Part shown: positions 16,377 through 25,982 of the stretch, piece by piece
Layout of the letters: each line of letters starts with the position of its first letter
Position numbering within the stretch: the first letter of the stretch is position 1
Assembly: GCA_021299385.1 (NCBI GenBank)
Contig: JAJTGZ010000003.1
Span: 1-64,000, forward strand
Length of the DNA stretch: 64,000 nucleotides
Source: Phycisphaeraceae bacterium
GTDB taxonomy: Bacteria; Planctomycetota; Phycisphaerae; Phycisphaerales; UBA1924
Reading direction: 5' to 3'
Notes under the pieces: model-generated
What the model saw: the letters and a program-made list of their open reading frames with translations, nothing else
What the model was told of the DNA's origin: nothing
Databases searched by the model: none
Program-made: the position numbers and the translations under genes

Positions 16377-18614
16377 TCACGCCCCGCCCATCTTCTTGGT
16401 GCGTTTCTTGCGTTTCTTATTCGCCCGCACGCCGGGCATCCCGGCTTTGCGTTCGCCACTCTGGCCCCCGTCATCACCCCCTCCGTCGATCTCACTGCGG
16501 CGTACTTTGTCCCCGGCCCCCTTGCCCGCCGCGGCACCTTGACCTTTCTTCAGTTTTGCCACCTGATCGCGCAAACGCGCGGCCTTCTCAAACTCCATCC
16601 CAGCCGCCGCTTCGAGCATCTCACCTTCGAGCGTCTGGATCAACTCACCGAGTGCAAACTCAGGCTCTGAGAGCCTCGCGGCTTGGCGTGCCGTGCGCCC
16701 GGCCTTGAGTTCCAGTTCGATCCCCTGGCGGATGCCCTTGATGATCGTCTGCGGCGTGATCCCGTGCGCGGTGTTGTACGCCTCCTGCTTGGCACGCCGA
16801 CGGCTGGTCTCGCCGATCGCCACGTCCATTGAGGGTGTCATCTTATCAGCATACATGATCACATGGGCGTTGACGTTGCGTGCCGCACGCCCGATCTGCT
16901 GGATCAACGACCGCCCCGAGCGCAAAAACCCTTCTTTATCCGCATCAAGGATGCACACCAGCGAGACCTCCGGCAAGTCCAGCCCCTCGCGCAGCAGGTT
17001 GACGCCCACGAGCACGTCAAAGTCCCCCTTGCGCAGGTCGGTGAGGATCTCCAGCCGTTCGAGCGTTTCGATCTCGCTGTGCAGGTAGCGCACGCGCAGG
17101 CCCTGCTCGTGGATGTAGACCGTCAGGTCCTCGCAGAGCCGCTTGGTCAGGGCCGTAACCAGCACGCGGTCGCCCGCGGCGACGCGGGCCTTGACGCGCT
17201 CGAGCAAATCGGGCACCTGCCCGCGTGCCGGGCGCACCTCGATGGTCGGGTCCAGCAGCCCCGTCGGCCTGATCACCTGCTCGGCCACCACGCCCCCGAC
17301 GCGCTGGAGTTCATAGTCCGCCGGCGTCGCCGAGACAAACAGCACCTGCGGCACGACCTGCTCAAACTCCTCAAACTTCAGCGGCCGATTGTCCAGCGCA
17401 CTCGGCAGCCGAAAGCCGTGGTCGACGAGCACCTGCTTACGCATCTGGTCCCCGTTGAACATCGCCCGCACCTGCGGCAGCGTTACGTGGCTCTCGTCGA
17501 TGATCAGCAGCCAATCGCGCTCGGGCCGCTTGGTCAAGCGGTAGAGGTGCCGGTCGGCGTGGACAGATTCGCCCGCCCGGCCGGCTGGCTCATCGCCAGC
17601 CAGCGGCTCTGGGGCATAGTCAAAGTAATCCATCAGCGTCCACGGCTTGGCGCCGGCGGGCCGGCCATCCATGTGCCGGGAGTAGTTCTCGATCCCCTGG
17701 CAGAAGCCGACCTCCTCGATCATCTCCATGTCGTAGCGTGTGCGCCCCAGCAGGCGCTGGGCCTCGAGCAGTTTGCCCTCGTGCCGGAGTTGCATCACCC
17801 GGGTGTCGAGTTCCTCCCGGATCGCTTGCAGCGCCGCGCTAAGGCGTTCCTCGGGCATGACGTAGTGCTTGGCCGGGAAGACGAAGACTTTTTCTTCGCT
17901 GGCCAGTTCCTCCCCGCTGACGGGGTTGATCAGGCGGATGTGCTCGACCTCATCGCCGAACATCTCCACGCGCACGGCATATCCCTCGTACGCCGGGAAG
18001 ATGTCGATCACCTCGCCCCGCACGCGGAACATCCCGCGTGTGAACTCCATCTCCGAGCGTTTGTACTGCATCGCGTCTAAGGCCAGCATCAGCCGTCGGC
18101 GGTCGACGCTCATCCCGCGCGTCAGCGTGAGCACCTTGGCCCCGTACGCCTCCGGCGAGCCGAGGCCGAAGATGCACGAAACGCTGGCAACGACGATCGT
18201 GTCGCGCCGGCTGAGGATGTTGCTCGTCGCGGCCAGGCGCAGTTTGTCCAGGTCGTCGTTGCGCGAGGCGTCCTTCTCGATATAGATATCCCGCGCGGGG
18301 ATGTACGCCTCGGGCTGGTAATAGTCGTAGTAACTGACAAAGTAACTCACCGCGTTGTGCGGGAAGAGTTCCTTCATCTCCTCGTACAACTGGGCGGCCA
18401 GGGTCTTGTTGTGGCTCAGGACCAGCGTCGGCTTGCCCGTCTGAGCAATCACGTTGGCCATCGTAAAGGTCTTGCCCGTACCGGTTGCCCCCAGCAGGCA
18501 CGAGTATTTCTCCCCCGCGTTGACCCGCTCAACGAGCTGCGCGATCGCCCCCGGCTGGTCCCCTGTAGGGGTAAACGGGGCGACGATCTCAAACTTGCGC
18601 TGGGTGGGGAGCAC
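16377..18614 (-). CDS. uvrB: excinuclease ABC subunit B
   Basis: The product is UvrB, the damage-verification helicase of nucleotide excision repair. It shows Walker [11 protein letters not shown], the damage-probing beta-hairpin [12 protein letters not shown], helicase motifs LIIDESH and [21 protein letters not shown], and a C-terminal UVR motif ([13 protein letters not shown]). The GTG at 18612-18614 places the N-terminus four residues before [17 protein letters not shown], matching other UvrB proteins. The frame stays open to a GTG at 18731, but that extension is not conserved and would overlap the divergent PilZ gene. The C-terminus carries an unusual Lys/Gly-rich tail of about 55 residues after the UVR motif. 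Confidence 0.94.
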   Translation of the reverse strand: MLPTQRKFEIVAPFTPTGDQPGAIAQLVERVNAGEKYSCLLGATGTGKTFTMANVIAQTGKPTLVLSHNKTLAAQLYEEMKELFPHNAVSYFVSYYDYYQPEAYIPARDIYIEKDASRNDDLDKLRLAATSNILSRRDTIVVASVSCIFGLGSPEAYGAKVLTLTRGMSVDRRRLMLALDAMQYKRSEMEFTRGMFRVRGEVIDIFPAYEGYAVRVEMFGDEVEHIRLINPVSGEELASEEKVFVFPAKHYVMPEERLSAALQAIREELDTRVMQLRHEGKLLEAQRLLGRTRYDMEMIEEVGFCQGIENYSRHMDGRPAGAKPWTLMDYFDYAPEPLAGDEPAGRAGESVHADRHLYRLTKRPERDWLLIIDESHVTLPQVRAMFNGDQMRKQVLVDHGFRLPSALDNRPLKFEEFEQVVPQVLFVSATPADYELQRVGGVVAEQVIRPTGLLDPTIEVRPARGQVPDLLERVKARVAAGDRVLVTALTKRLCEDLTVYIHEQGLRVRYLHSEIETLERLEILTDLRKGDFDVLVGVNLLREGLDLPEVSLVCILDADKEGFLRSGRSLIQQIGRAARNVNAHVIMYADKMTPSMDVAIGETSRRRAKQEAYNTAHGITPQTIIKGIRQGIELELKAGRTARQAARLSEPEFALGELIQTLEGEMLEAAAGMEFEKAARLRDQVAKLKKGQGAAAGKGAGDKVRRSEIDGGGDDGGQSGERKAGMPGVRANKKRKKRTKKMGGA

Positions 18615-18722
18615 GCAAAAGGGTAGATGCCGGGGGAGGGCGGTGTGGTTTTCGCCACAGGCTGGCTCAACTTGCCCCCCGCCCTGTCCGATATCCACAA
18701 GGCCACTCTTTGGAGCCAGCCC

Positions 18723-19109
18723 ATGAGCCACGTTTCAGAACGCCGACGCTTCCCACGCTTTGCCGTCGAGCCGATGTACACGCCCATCGCTGCACGCCTG
18801 CTCGAGAGCGAGCGGTTCGCCCACGAGGGGCACGCCTATGACATCAGCGAGGGTGGGTGCCGGTTTGAGCTCGACCGCCCGATCGCCCCCGGCACGCAGA
18901 TCGCCATGCAGGTAGCGCTGCCGACGATGAACAACGACATCGGGCCAGGGCGTGCCGTGTTTGTCATGGCGACGGTCGTGTGGCTCGAAGACGAGGACCA
19001 GCCCGGCCCGTACAAAATGGCAGCGGTCTTCAACAACTTCTGCCGGGCCGGCGACCGCGAACGCCTCCTCGGCGAGTTCCGCAAGGGCATCTACCGCCAA
19101 GCCGCCTAA
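18723..19109 (+). CDS. PilZ-domain protein (putative cyclic-di-GMP receptor)
   Basis: The 128-residue product is a single PilZ domain. The N-terminal RRRFPRF supplies the RxxxR ligand motif and [12 protein letters not shown] the D/NxSxxG motif, the two cyclic-di-GMP contacts. The product is cytoplasmic. With the HD-GYP gene at 10-11.6 kb it suggests cyclic-di-GMP signalling. The gene is divergent from uvrB with a 108-bp gap. Confidence 0.88.
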   Translation: MSHVSERRRFPRFAVEPMYTPIAARLLESERFAHEGHAYDISEGGCRFELDRPIAPGTQIAMQVALPTMNNDIGPGRAVFVMATVVWLEDEDQPGPYKMAAVFNNFCRAGDRERLLGEFRKGIYRQAA

Positions 19110-19119
19110 ACGCACCCTT

Positions 19120-19172
19120 GCCATATTCGACCATTTTGCCATTTGACAATTTGGCTATTTGTCATTTGGTAT
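19120..19172. repeat. AT-rich near-tandem repeat between PilZ gene and obgE
   Basis: Short iterations of a CATTTGnCAATTTGG-like unit (CCATTTTGCC, ATTTGACAATTTGG, CTATTTGTCATTTGG) make this the most AT-rich 50 bp in the area. It lies just upstream of obgE and may contain its promoter, but it looks like a slippage-type low-complexity repeat. Confidence 0.6.
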
Positions 19173-19200
19173 TCCCCCCCGCCCCCCCTTTACTACCGGC

Positions 19201-20421
19201 ATGTTCGTCGATCAAGCAGTCATCACCGTTAAGGCCGGCGACGGGGGAGCGGGCCACACCGCCTTCCGCCGTCAGAAGTATGAACCCAAAGGTGGCCCCA
19301 GCGGCGGCGACGGTGGGCGCGGCGGCGACGTCCTCCTCCGCGCCGACACGGGCCTGAACACCCTCCTGGACTTCCAGGGCAGGCCCATCTGGGAGGCCCA
19401 GCCCGGCGAGCCAGGCAGCAAGAAACAACAGCACGGCTCCGACGGCCAGCACCTGGTCGTGCGCGTCCCCCCCGGCACCATCGTCATCGACCACGAGACA
19501 GGCACCCAACTGGCCGACATCGGGCCCGACGGCGAGTTCGTCGTCGCACGAGGTGGCTATGGCGGCTTCGGCAACGAGCACTACAAAAGCAGCACCAACC
19601 AGACACCCACCTACGCGCACCCTGGCCAAAAAGGTGAGGCACGCGTCATCCGCCTGGAACTCAAACTCCTGGCCGATGTCGGGCTACTAGGCCTGCCCAA
19701 TGCAGGCAAGAGCACACTCCTGGCCGCGCTGACCAAGGCCCAGCCCAAGATCGGTGCGTACCCCTTCACGACCCTTAGCCCCCAGCTCGGCGTCGGCGAG
19801 CTTGACCCCTCGCGCAGGCTCGTCATCGCCGATATCCCCGGGCTGATCGAGGGTGCCAGCCAGGGCAAGGGCCTCGGGCATGACTTCCTCAGACACATCG
19901 AGCGCACCAAGGTGCTCGTGCACCTTCTGGATGTTTCGCCCATCGACGGCAGCGACCCGGCCAAGAACTACCGCACGATCCGCAAGGAACTCCGCAGGTA
20001 CAGCCGGGTGCTTGCCGAGCGTGAGGAGGTCATCTGCCTCAACAAGATGGACCTGCTGACCAGCGACCCCGAGCGTGCCGAGGCCGTGGCCAAACTGCGC
20101 AAGGCACTCAAACTGCAGCCCCGCGTCAAGGTGCTTGCACTGTCGGGCGCAACGCATCAGGGCACGCGCTCGCTGCTGGAGGAACTCTGGCGCGTCGTCA
20201 AGAAGAAGGTCCAAGCCTGGGCCGCCGAGAAGCCCCAACCTGCCCCGTCCATAGGCCCCCTCAGCGACGCGATCGGCTTTGATGCCCCCGCCCCCACGAA
20301 GGCCAAGCCCAAGCCGAAACCCAAGATCAATGCCAAACCCAAAGCCGCCCGCAAGGCCCCGGCCAAGAAGCCCGCACGCCGTGCAAGCACCACCGGCAAG
20401 GCCAAGGCCCGCGCACGCTGA
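19201..20421 (+). CDS. obgE: GTPase ObgE/CgtA
   Basis: The 406-residue product has the three-part Obg layout. The glycine-rich N-terminal Obg domain begins FVDQAVITVKAGDGGAGH. The G domain has G1 GLPNAGKST, switch region FTTLSPQLG, G3 DIPGLIEGA and G4 NKMD. The variable C-terminus is a Lys/Pro/Ala-rich tail of about 60 residues in place of an OCT domain. Obg GTPases act in 50S ribosome assembly and stress control. The ATG at 19201 matches the conserved start; an upstream frame is not conserved. Confidence 0.94.
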   Translation: MFVDQAVITVKAGDGGAGHTAFRRQKYEPKGGPSGGDGGRGGDVLLRADTGLNTLLDFQGRPIWEAQPGEPGSKKQQHGSDGQHLVVRVPPGTIVIDHETGTQLADIGPDGEFVVARGGYGGFGNEHYKSSTNQTPTYAHPGQKGEARVIRLELKLLADVGLLGLPNAGKSTLLAALTKAQPKIGAYPFTTLSPQLGVGELDPSRRLVIADIPGLIEGASQGKGLGHDFLRHIERTKVLVHLLDVSPIDGSDPAKNYRTIRKELRRYSRVLAEREEVICLNKMDLLTSDPERAEAVAKLRKALKLQPRVKVLALSGATHQGTRSLLEELWRVVKKKVQAWAAEKPQPAPSIGPLSDAIGFDAPAPTKAKPKPKPKINAKPKAARKAPAKKPARRASTTGKAKARAR

Positions 20422-20432
20422 CGCCGGGCTGG

Positions 20433-21341
20433 CTACTTCCCCTTGGGCTTGCGCATGCCCGGGCCTTCATCTTGGGCCCGCATCTTCTCGGTAAGTATCT
20501 GCCGTTGCTCGGCGTTCAGGTCGCGCCAGATCGTTGCGAATATCCGTCGGCGTTCGCGCGGGCTGACCCCTGGGTCCCCTTCAAGCAGCGCCTCCTGCAC
20601 AAGCGTGCGCAGCTTTCCTTCCTGCTCACCAGTTAGGGACAACTCCTTGATCAACGCATCAAACTCCGCCCCCCCTTGCGTTACCGTCCGCCTGTAGCTG
20701 TTGGCCAGCTCGACGCCGATCGCCTTGAGCATCACCCGCGCGATGGCACCCTCGTCGGCACCCATCGCCCCCATCCCGCCCTCGCCCTTGGACGCGGGGC
20801 GTTCTTCGTCCACCGCCGCGGCGAAGTACTCATCGACGATACCCCGCAACTTCTTGGCGTTCTCCGGCGTGAGCACCTTGGCAAGTTGGTCGGCCAGCGG
20901 CCCCGGCGTGCGCACGGCCGAGGCCTTGTCCCACAACGCCGACAGGCCCCTAAACGCCTCCGCCTTGCGCCCCGACTGTGAGGCGTTGTAGATCGCCAGG
21001 ATTTCCTTGGTGTTCGCCCGCACCAGGTCGTCAAAGGCACGCGCACGCCGGGCGATGACCCCCTGCGCCGCGTCGCGCTCGGCGTCGCTGAGCGTCAACT
21101 TCCCCAGCGCGGCCTCGGCCGGGCTGACCTCCAGCTTCACCAGCCGGCCCGATGAGTCGCGCTCGACGATCGTCCCCAGCCCCACGCTCGGCATCACCTT
21201 GGGCCCGCCCAGTTCCGTCCCGTCGCCCGGCCCCGCCGGTGCCGAGCCGCCCGGCTGCGCCAGCACGCCCGAGGCAAGCCCGCACGCCAGCACAACAGCC
21301 GCACACCAGCACACACGCCCGCGCTCTCGGATTGCTCTCAT
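20433..21341 (-). CDS. secreted protein of unknown function, possibly Spy/CpxP-like
   Basis: The 302-residue product starts with a signal peptide (VVLACGLASGVLAQP, cleavage after about residue 28). The mature part is mostly helical and ends with two LTxxQ-like segments (SLTGEQEGKLRTL and DLNAEQRQILTEKM), as in periplasmic helical-hook proteins of the Spy/CpxP type. The similarity is only to those short motifs. The C-terminus is basic (MRKPKGK). It is convergent with obgE, 11 bp between stops. Confidence 0.55.
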   Translation of the reverse strand: MRAIRERGRVCWCAAVVLACGLASGVLAQPGGSAPAGPGDGTELGGPKVMPSVGLGTIVERDSSGRLVKLEVSPAEAALGKLTLSDAERDAAQGVIARRARAFDDLVRANTKEILAIYNASQSGRKAEAFRGLSALWDKASAVRTPGPLADQLAKVLTPENAKKLRGIVDEYFAAAVDEERPASKGEGGMGAMGADEGAIARVMLKAIGVELANSYRRTVTQGGAEFDALIKELSLTGEQEGKLRTLVQEALLEGDPGVSPRERRRIFATIWRDLNAEQRQILTEKMRAQDEGPGMRKPKGK

Positions 21342-21466
21342 GTGTTTCCCTTTGCTTGCAACATGCAGTTGAACCGCACAACGCCGCTTATCCTATCGTC
21401 AAACGCCACAAGCCACTGCGTATTTCAAGCCCAGCGCAACTGCATCACCCCATATTGAAGCCATTT

Positions 21467-22048
21467 ATGCCCACCGACCATCTTGCAAACCTCGGCAGCG
21501 CCAACCCATCCCACGCCGAGCTGGCCAGGCTCATCGCCCAGGCCTGCGTCCTGCACGGCACATTTACGCTCCGCTCCGGACGCGTGAGCAACTACTACAT
21601 CGACAAATACCTCTTCTCCACACGCCCCGAGGTCCTCAAACCCCTGGGGCAACTCTTCGCCCAGCGCATCATCGAACTCGGCAAGGCCGCCGGTGTGCCG
21701 GTCATCCGCCTGGCCGGGGCCGAGTTGGGTGGAATACCGCTCGTTACCGTCGCCAGCCTCGCCACCGGGCTGCCGAGCATCTTTGTCCGCAACGCCAAGA
21801 AGGACTACGGCACCTCCAAACAACTCGAAGGGGCACTCAACCCGGGCGACGCGGTCGTCTTTGTCGAGGACGTTGCCACCACCGGCGGGCAGGCCATCGA
21901 GGCCGTCGCTGTGCTGCGGCAAGGGGGTGCGAACGTGCTGGGTGTGATCGCCACCATCGACCGCCAGGAGGGTGCACGGGAGAGTATCGAGAACGCCGGG
22001 CTTCGCTTCGTCGCACTCTTTACCAAGGCCGACCTGGGCGTGCAGTAG
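21467..22048 (+). CDS. pyrE: orotate phosphoribosyltransferase
   Basis: The 193-residue product makes OMP from orotate and PRPP in pyrimidine synthesis. The N-terminal hood has GTFTLRSGRVSNYYIDKY, the substrate side IRLAGAELGGIPLV, the catalytic-loop region FVRNAKKDYGTSKQLEG, and the PRPP motif VVFVEDVATTGGQAIEAV. The ATG at 21467 gives the normal length; longer starts cover the antisense of the preceding gene. It is a single gene with a dispersed repeat downstream. Confidence 0.93.
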   Translation: MPTDHLANLGSANPSHAELARLIAQACVLHGTFTLRSGRVSNYYIDKYLFSTRPEVLKPLGQLFAQRIIELGKAAGVPVIRLAGAELGGIPLVTVASLATGLPSIFVRNAKKDYGTSKQLEGALNPGDAVVFVEDVATTGGQAIEAVAVLRQGGANVLGVIATIDRQEGARESIENAGLRFVALFTKADLGVQ

Positions 22049-22125
22049 CCCCACGCTCGTAACCATCCACCAGAACAATCTGGCGGAAATGGGCAGGGGT
22101 TCACACGCACCAATACCACGCCAAG

Positions 22126-22156
22126 ACCAGACGCCCGGCTCGGAAATCCGGGTTGC
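22126..22156 (-). repeat. dispersed palindrome of the CCGGATCTCCGAGCCGGGCG type
   Basis: Read on the minus strand this is ACCCGGATTTCCGAGCCGGG followed by CGTCTGG. Related copies lie at 47817-47845 and twice at 61982-62130. It falls between the convergent pyrE and CvpA-like genes. Confidence 0.7.
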
Positions 22157-22204
22157 CCAGATCGGCTCGGAAAGACGATCTACCCAGAACCCCCAGACCA
22201 AAGA

Positions 22205-23986
22205 TTACTTATCCCGCACCCGCTGCTGGGCAACGGCCTGCGGCGGCACAAACTCGCCCAGCACCGTGTTCCCAACTGCGTACTTCTCGATCCGAACACC
22301 CACGCTCACGCGGAAGATCAGGATCAGGTCCTGCCCCTCGATCGACCGCGAGACCGACGGCAGGTCATCAAAGTTCCTGATCGGCTTGGCCGGGTCGAAA
22401 CTGACAGTGAAATCACTGGACGTGCGGTACACGTACCCGATGGCCTCGAACCGCTGCCCGTCGATGCCGATCAGTGCCGGGGCCTTGATGAACTCGGAGT
22501 TGTTGGGCTGCACCGGGCTCAGGGGGCTGTTCCGGCTGATGTCCAGCTGCACAATGGCCGTCCCACTGCCGGGGTCGAAGGCATCGACACGCAGGTTCAA
22601 CTCCGTCCCCGCTGGGCTGAGGTCCTTGCGTGGCAGGCGGAGTTTGCCGCCGGTGATGGCCATCCCCTTTTCCGTTTTATCAAGCCCCGACATGAACGAC
22701 GCGTCCAGGAAGACCCCGAACGGGAGGTTGTTGGCCACGCGCAGGATCGAGTTCGGCGAACCCGCCGGCACCCCTGTAACCCCCTTGGGGTTGTTCACAA
22801 GCGCGTTGGCGTCCGCCTTCTCACCCAAGATGGTGCTCTCAAAGCGGTTGCGAGTGATCAAGCGGTCGCGCTCCTCGGGGGTCTTGAAATCGGCGTTGGA
22901 CTTGATCGGCGTGAACTGATCGTCGGTCGTCAGATCAAACCGCACGCCACGGACGTAGAGCGCCAGCGGGCGGTAGGTCTCGGGGATGACAAACTCGAAG
23001 AAGAACATCGGGCGCGTCTCGGCCCCGGGTGTGCCGATATACACATCCCGCGAGTCAAACCGCCACCGGCCAAGGTTTTTCTGGTCCCCCTTTGCCTGGC
23101 TCACGACCGCGACGGGGCTGAGGGTTGCGGAACTGACCCCGTCGGGCTTCATCGCCACCAGCGTTACCTGCCCGGGGCTGATGATCGTCTGGCCGGTCTT
23201 CTCGCGCGAGGATGCCTCGAACTGCACCGCGAAACCCTCGGTGTGCGCGGGGGCTGTGATCGTCTCACCCGTAACCATCTGCACGTCCTTGCCGTCGCCG
23301 ACGAGGCGGGGCAGGGGGATGTTGCTCCCCATACCCACCGTGTAACGCCCCAGGAACTTGACGTCCTTCTCGCGCAGGGAGTTGCGCATCAGTATCTCGG
23401 CCGGCCCGATCCGGTTCATCGCCCCCTCATAGGCCATGTGCGGGCGCCAGACGCTCAGCGGACGCCCCGTCTCCAGCGAGTTGATCGACATGTACCCGTA
23501 CAACCCGGCCACCCAGCGGTCCACCGGCACCCACAGCCCGCCCGAACGGACCACCGAGCCGTTGTTAACCGCCTTGGCCCCCTGATACTCCAGCGCGTCG
23601 GGGCTCATGCGGATCATCTGCGAGCCGATCATGAAGATACCCGAGACAACCACCCCCGCCACCACGCCGCAGACCGCCCCGCCGATCCAGTCAACCATCG
23701 GCGTTACACGCACGTTGGCACGCACGAAGACGTTCACCAACACCGACAAGATAATCAACGACAGCATGAACGGCAGGAGCAACCCCAGCCCCGGCGCGAT
23801 GTCCGTCAGCATCCGGCCTTCGGAGGCCCCCAGCAAAGCCGCCGTCACGAACTCGTAGGACCCGAAGGCGATCGCCCCGCTGGTGAGCACCACCGCCATG
23901 TTCAACAGCGAGGATAAAAACCCACGCGCCGACCACACATAAGCGATGGCAAGCATGAGCAGGATGGCAAGTAACTGAATAACCAT
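22205..23986 (-). CDS. CvpA-like membrane protein with large C-terminal domain
   Basis: The ATG at 23984-23986 gives 593 residues. The first 130 hold four hydrophobic helices (about 2-20, 24-46, 65-86 and 95-120) with spacing and a glycine pattern like the CvpA/colicin V production family; I see this by layout, not by a diagnostic motif. The remaining 460 residues look extracytoplasmic and beta-rich, with no family recognised; a conserved-looking stretch is FFFEFVIPETYRPLALYVRG. It is upstream of nothing on the same strand and sits about 145 bp downstream of the GspE-like gene. Confidence 0.55.
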   Translation of the reverse strand: MVIQLLAILLMLAIAYVWSARGFLSSLLNMAVVLTSGAIAFGSYEFVTAALLGASEGRMLTDIAPGLGLLLPFMLSLIILSVLVNVFVRANVRVTPMVDWIGGAVCGVVAGVVVSGIFMIGSQMIRMSPDALEYQGAKAVNNGSVVRSGGLWVPVDRWVAGLYGYMSINSLETGRPLSVWRPHMAYEGAMNRIGPAEILMRNSLREKDVKFLGRYTVGMGSNIPLPRLVGDGKDVQMVTGETITAPAHTEGFAVQFEASSREKTGQTIISPGQVTLVAMKPDGVSSATLSPVAVVSQAKGDQKNLGRWRFDSRDVYIGTPGAETRPMFFFEFVIPETYRPLALYVRGVRFDLTTDDQFTPIKSNADFKTPEERDRLITRNRFESTILGEKADANALVNNPKGVTGVPAGSPNSILRVANNLPFGVFLDASFMSGLDKTEKGMAITGGKLRLPRKDLSPAGTELNLRVDAFDPGSGTAIVQLDISRNSPLSPVQPNNSEFIKAPALIGIDGQRFEAIGYVYRTSSDFTVSFDPAKPIRNFDDLPSVSRSIEGQDLILIFRVSVGVRIEKYAVGNTVLGEFVPPQAVAQQRVRDK

Positions 23987-24130
23987 AGTGTGCGCTCGGC
24001 GTTCGGTTCTGTCTGGCCCGCCCCGGCTTGCTGGCGGCGTGTGATGTAAACTACATACGACTCTTGGTACCCCAACGGTTCTCACCCCGGCTGGCCGATG
24101 GCCAGTCAGGGAGATACCCCCCTCATGCCC

Positions 24131-25852
24131 TTATGTCTTGGCCCCCTGGGCAGCTTGTGCCGCCGGTGCCGCCCCCGGCTGGGCCGTCGTTACACGCATG
24201 ACCTCCTCAACGCTCGTCGCCCCCGACAGCGCCTTGCGGATAGCCGCCTGCTGGATCGTCATGATCCCCCGCTTCTTCATCGCTGCCCGCAGCCCGGGAA
24301 TGTTCCCCGCCACGATCAATTCCCGCTCCTCATCGCCAATGGGCAATATCTCAAAGATCCCGCTCTGCTCGTAGTACCCCACCCCCTGGCACAGCGGGCA
24401 CGTCTCGGGCTTGTTCTTGACCAGGACCTGCCCGCCCTTCTTGTACAACTGCTGCGGCGCGCCTGCACCGGCGCCCACCCCCAGTTTCGCCAACAGCTCG
24501 GGCGACGCCGGGTAGGGCACCCGGCAGTTGGTGCACAACTTGCGAATCAGCCGCCCAGCGACCACAAACTGCAAGTGCTTGCCCGCTGACGCTGGCTCCC
24601 CCACCGCCTTGACCCACCCATCCACAGCCTCCATCGCGCTGCCGGCGCGCAAAACCGCGTATATCCGCACACGCTGGTAGTCTGCCTTGGCGATCTCCTT
24701 GGCCGTCGCCGCATCGGGTATCTCACCGATTCCCATCACGTTGGGGTCGCGGCGGAGCATCGAGCGGGTCTGCGTCGCGTAGTCTGCACCCTCGATGCTC
24801 GGGTCAAACTGCTGGTGCCGAACGCCCTCGAGCGTCGCCTGCTGCTCCATCTCCATCGTCTGCACCGTCTGGGTGTATGCGTCGTGCATCCCCAGCACGC
24901 CGTAGAGCAGCGACGTGCGCCCACCATCGGGCAGCCCCGCCAGCAGCACCAGCCCCTTGTTCCCCCTGGTAATCTCCCCGAGCACCTGCAACTGCTCTTC
25001 GAGGAACCCGAGCGCGTCGGCCTTGCGCCGAACCTGCCCCTCGGGGTCGATGAGCAGCTGCAACTTCATCCCACCCTGCCCACCCGAGCTGGTGATGCGC
25101 ACTAGTTTCTTGTCCGTCCCCTGCTCGACGGTTACAAGCCCGACCAACTTGCGCCGGCGGTCGGCAAGGTCCAGTTTCGCCGCGCTCTTCCAGAAGTCCA
25201 TCACCTTGACCGCATCGGCCGGGGGCAACTGCCCACCGGTTGATTTGACGCTGTCGACGAGCATTTGGGCCTCGTACTGCCCGTTGCTGCCGGGCACAAG
25301 TTCCACCTGGCTGGCGCGGGCCTGCAGCGCCTTGACCAGCACCTCCTCGGCGGCGGTCCGCACGGCATACTCCGGGGCGTTGGCCGCGGGGGCAATTAGC
25401 ATCTGCTTGTCGGCCCCGGTGATCTTGAGCTTGACCTTCCCCTGCGCCTTCAGGGCCGGGTCTTCCTTGACTTGTTCCTTGACCGTACCGCCCAGGAGGT
25501 TGACAAGCCTGATGCGGTGCTCAGCCGGCACGCGCTCGTCCTTAGCCGTGACATAGGCATACACAAACAGGTCCGCCGCCAGCAGCAGGGCCATCGCCCC
25601 TAGCCCCGCCAGGAACCCGGCGATCCCCGCAATCGGTATGAAGAACCCGACCAGCGTCGCGACCGTCCCCATCGTCAGGTGGAAAGCGTTCCAGTTCTGG
25701 CGGGGCAGGAAGAACTTGGCCGAGTGCTTGTCAAACCGCTTGCTGATGATCCACGCCCACCCGCTGAGCAGAGCCAGGAACACCAACGGCTTCCAGAGCG
25801 AGACGAGCATAAACCCATCTGAAGCGACCACAAAGAAAGGCGTCCAAGTCAT
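24131..25852 (-). CDS. GspE/PilB-like protein with membrane N-terminus and degenerate Walker A
   Basis: The ATG at 25850-25852 has GGAG six bases upstream and gives 573 residues. The C-terminal half is a type II secretion/type IV pilus ATPase domain by its order of blocks: Q-rich linker, FDPSIEGADYATQTRSMLRR, GEIPDAATAKEIA, and two zinc-ribbon pairs CTNC (about 438) and CPLC (about 485). The key residues are changed. Walker A reads GLPDGGRTS (306-314), with Arg for the invariant Lys, and the His box (normally HTN) reads RAG. The N-terminus has hydrophobic segments at about 17-36 and 60-103 where the soluble N1 domain should be. It is probably membrane-anchored and without normal ATPase activity. 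Confidence 0.8.
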   Translation of the reverse strand: MTWTPFFVVASDGFMLVSLWKPLVFLALLSGWAWIISKRFDKHSAKFFLPRQNWNAFHLTMGTVATLVGFFIPIAGIAGFLAGLGAMALLLAADLFVYAYVTAKDERVPAEHRIRLVNLLGGTVKEQVKEDPALKAQGKVKLKITGADKQMLIAPAANAPEYAVRTAAEEVLVKALQARASQVELVPGSNGQYEAQMLVDSVKSTGGQLPPADAVKVMDFWKSAAKLDLADRRRKLVGLVTVEQGTDKKLVRITSSGGQGGMKLQLLIDPEGQVRRKADALGFLEEQLQVLGEITRGNKGLVLLAGLPDGGRTSLLYGVLGMHDAYTQTVQTMEMEQQATLEGVRHQQFDPSIEGADYATQTRSMLRRDPNVMGIGEIPDAATAKEIAKADYQRVRIYAVLRAGSAMEAVDGWVKAVGEPASAGKHLQFVVAGRLIRKLCTNCRVPYPASPELLAKLGVGAGAGAPQQLYKKGGQVLVKNKPETCPLCQGVGYYEQSGIFEILPIGDEERELIVAGNIPGLRAAMKKRGIMTIQQAAIRKALSGATSVEEVMRVTTAQPGAAPAAQAAQGAKT

Positions 25853-25982
25853 GCGCACTCCAAATACACCAACCACCCCGGCCAGGAGAACCTCCCCGCC
25901 GGCACATGGGCAAGGATACCGGCCTAATCACCACCACGCACACCTACCGGCAACCGCAAATGCTCCCCCCCACTCATCCCCT

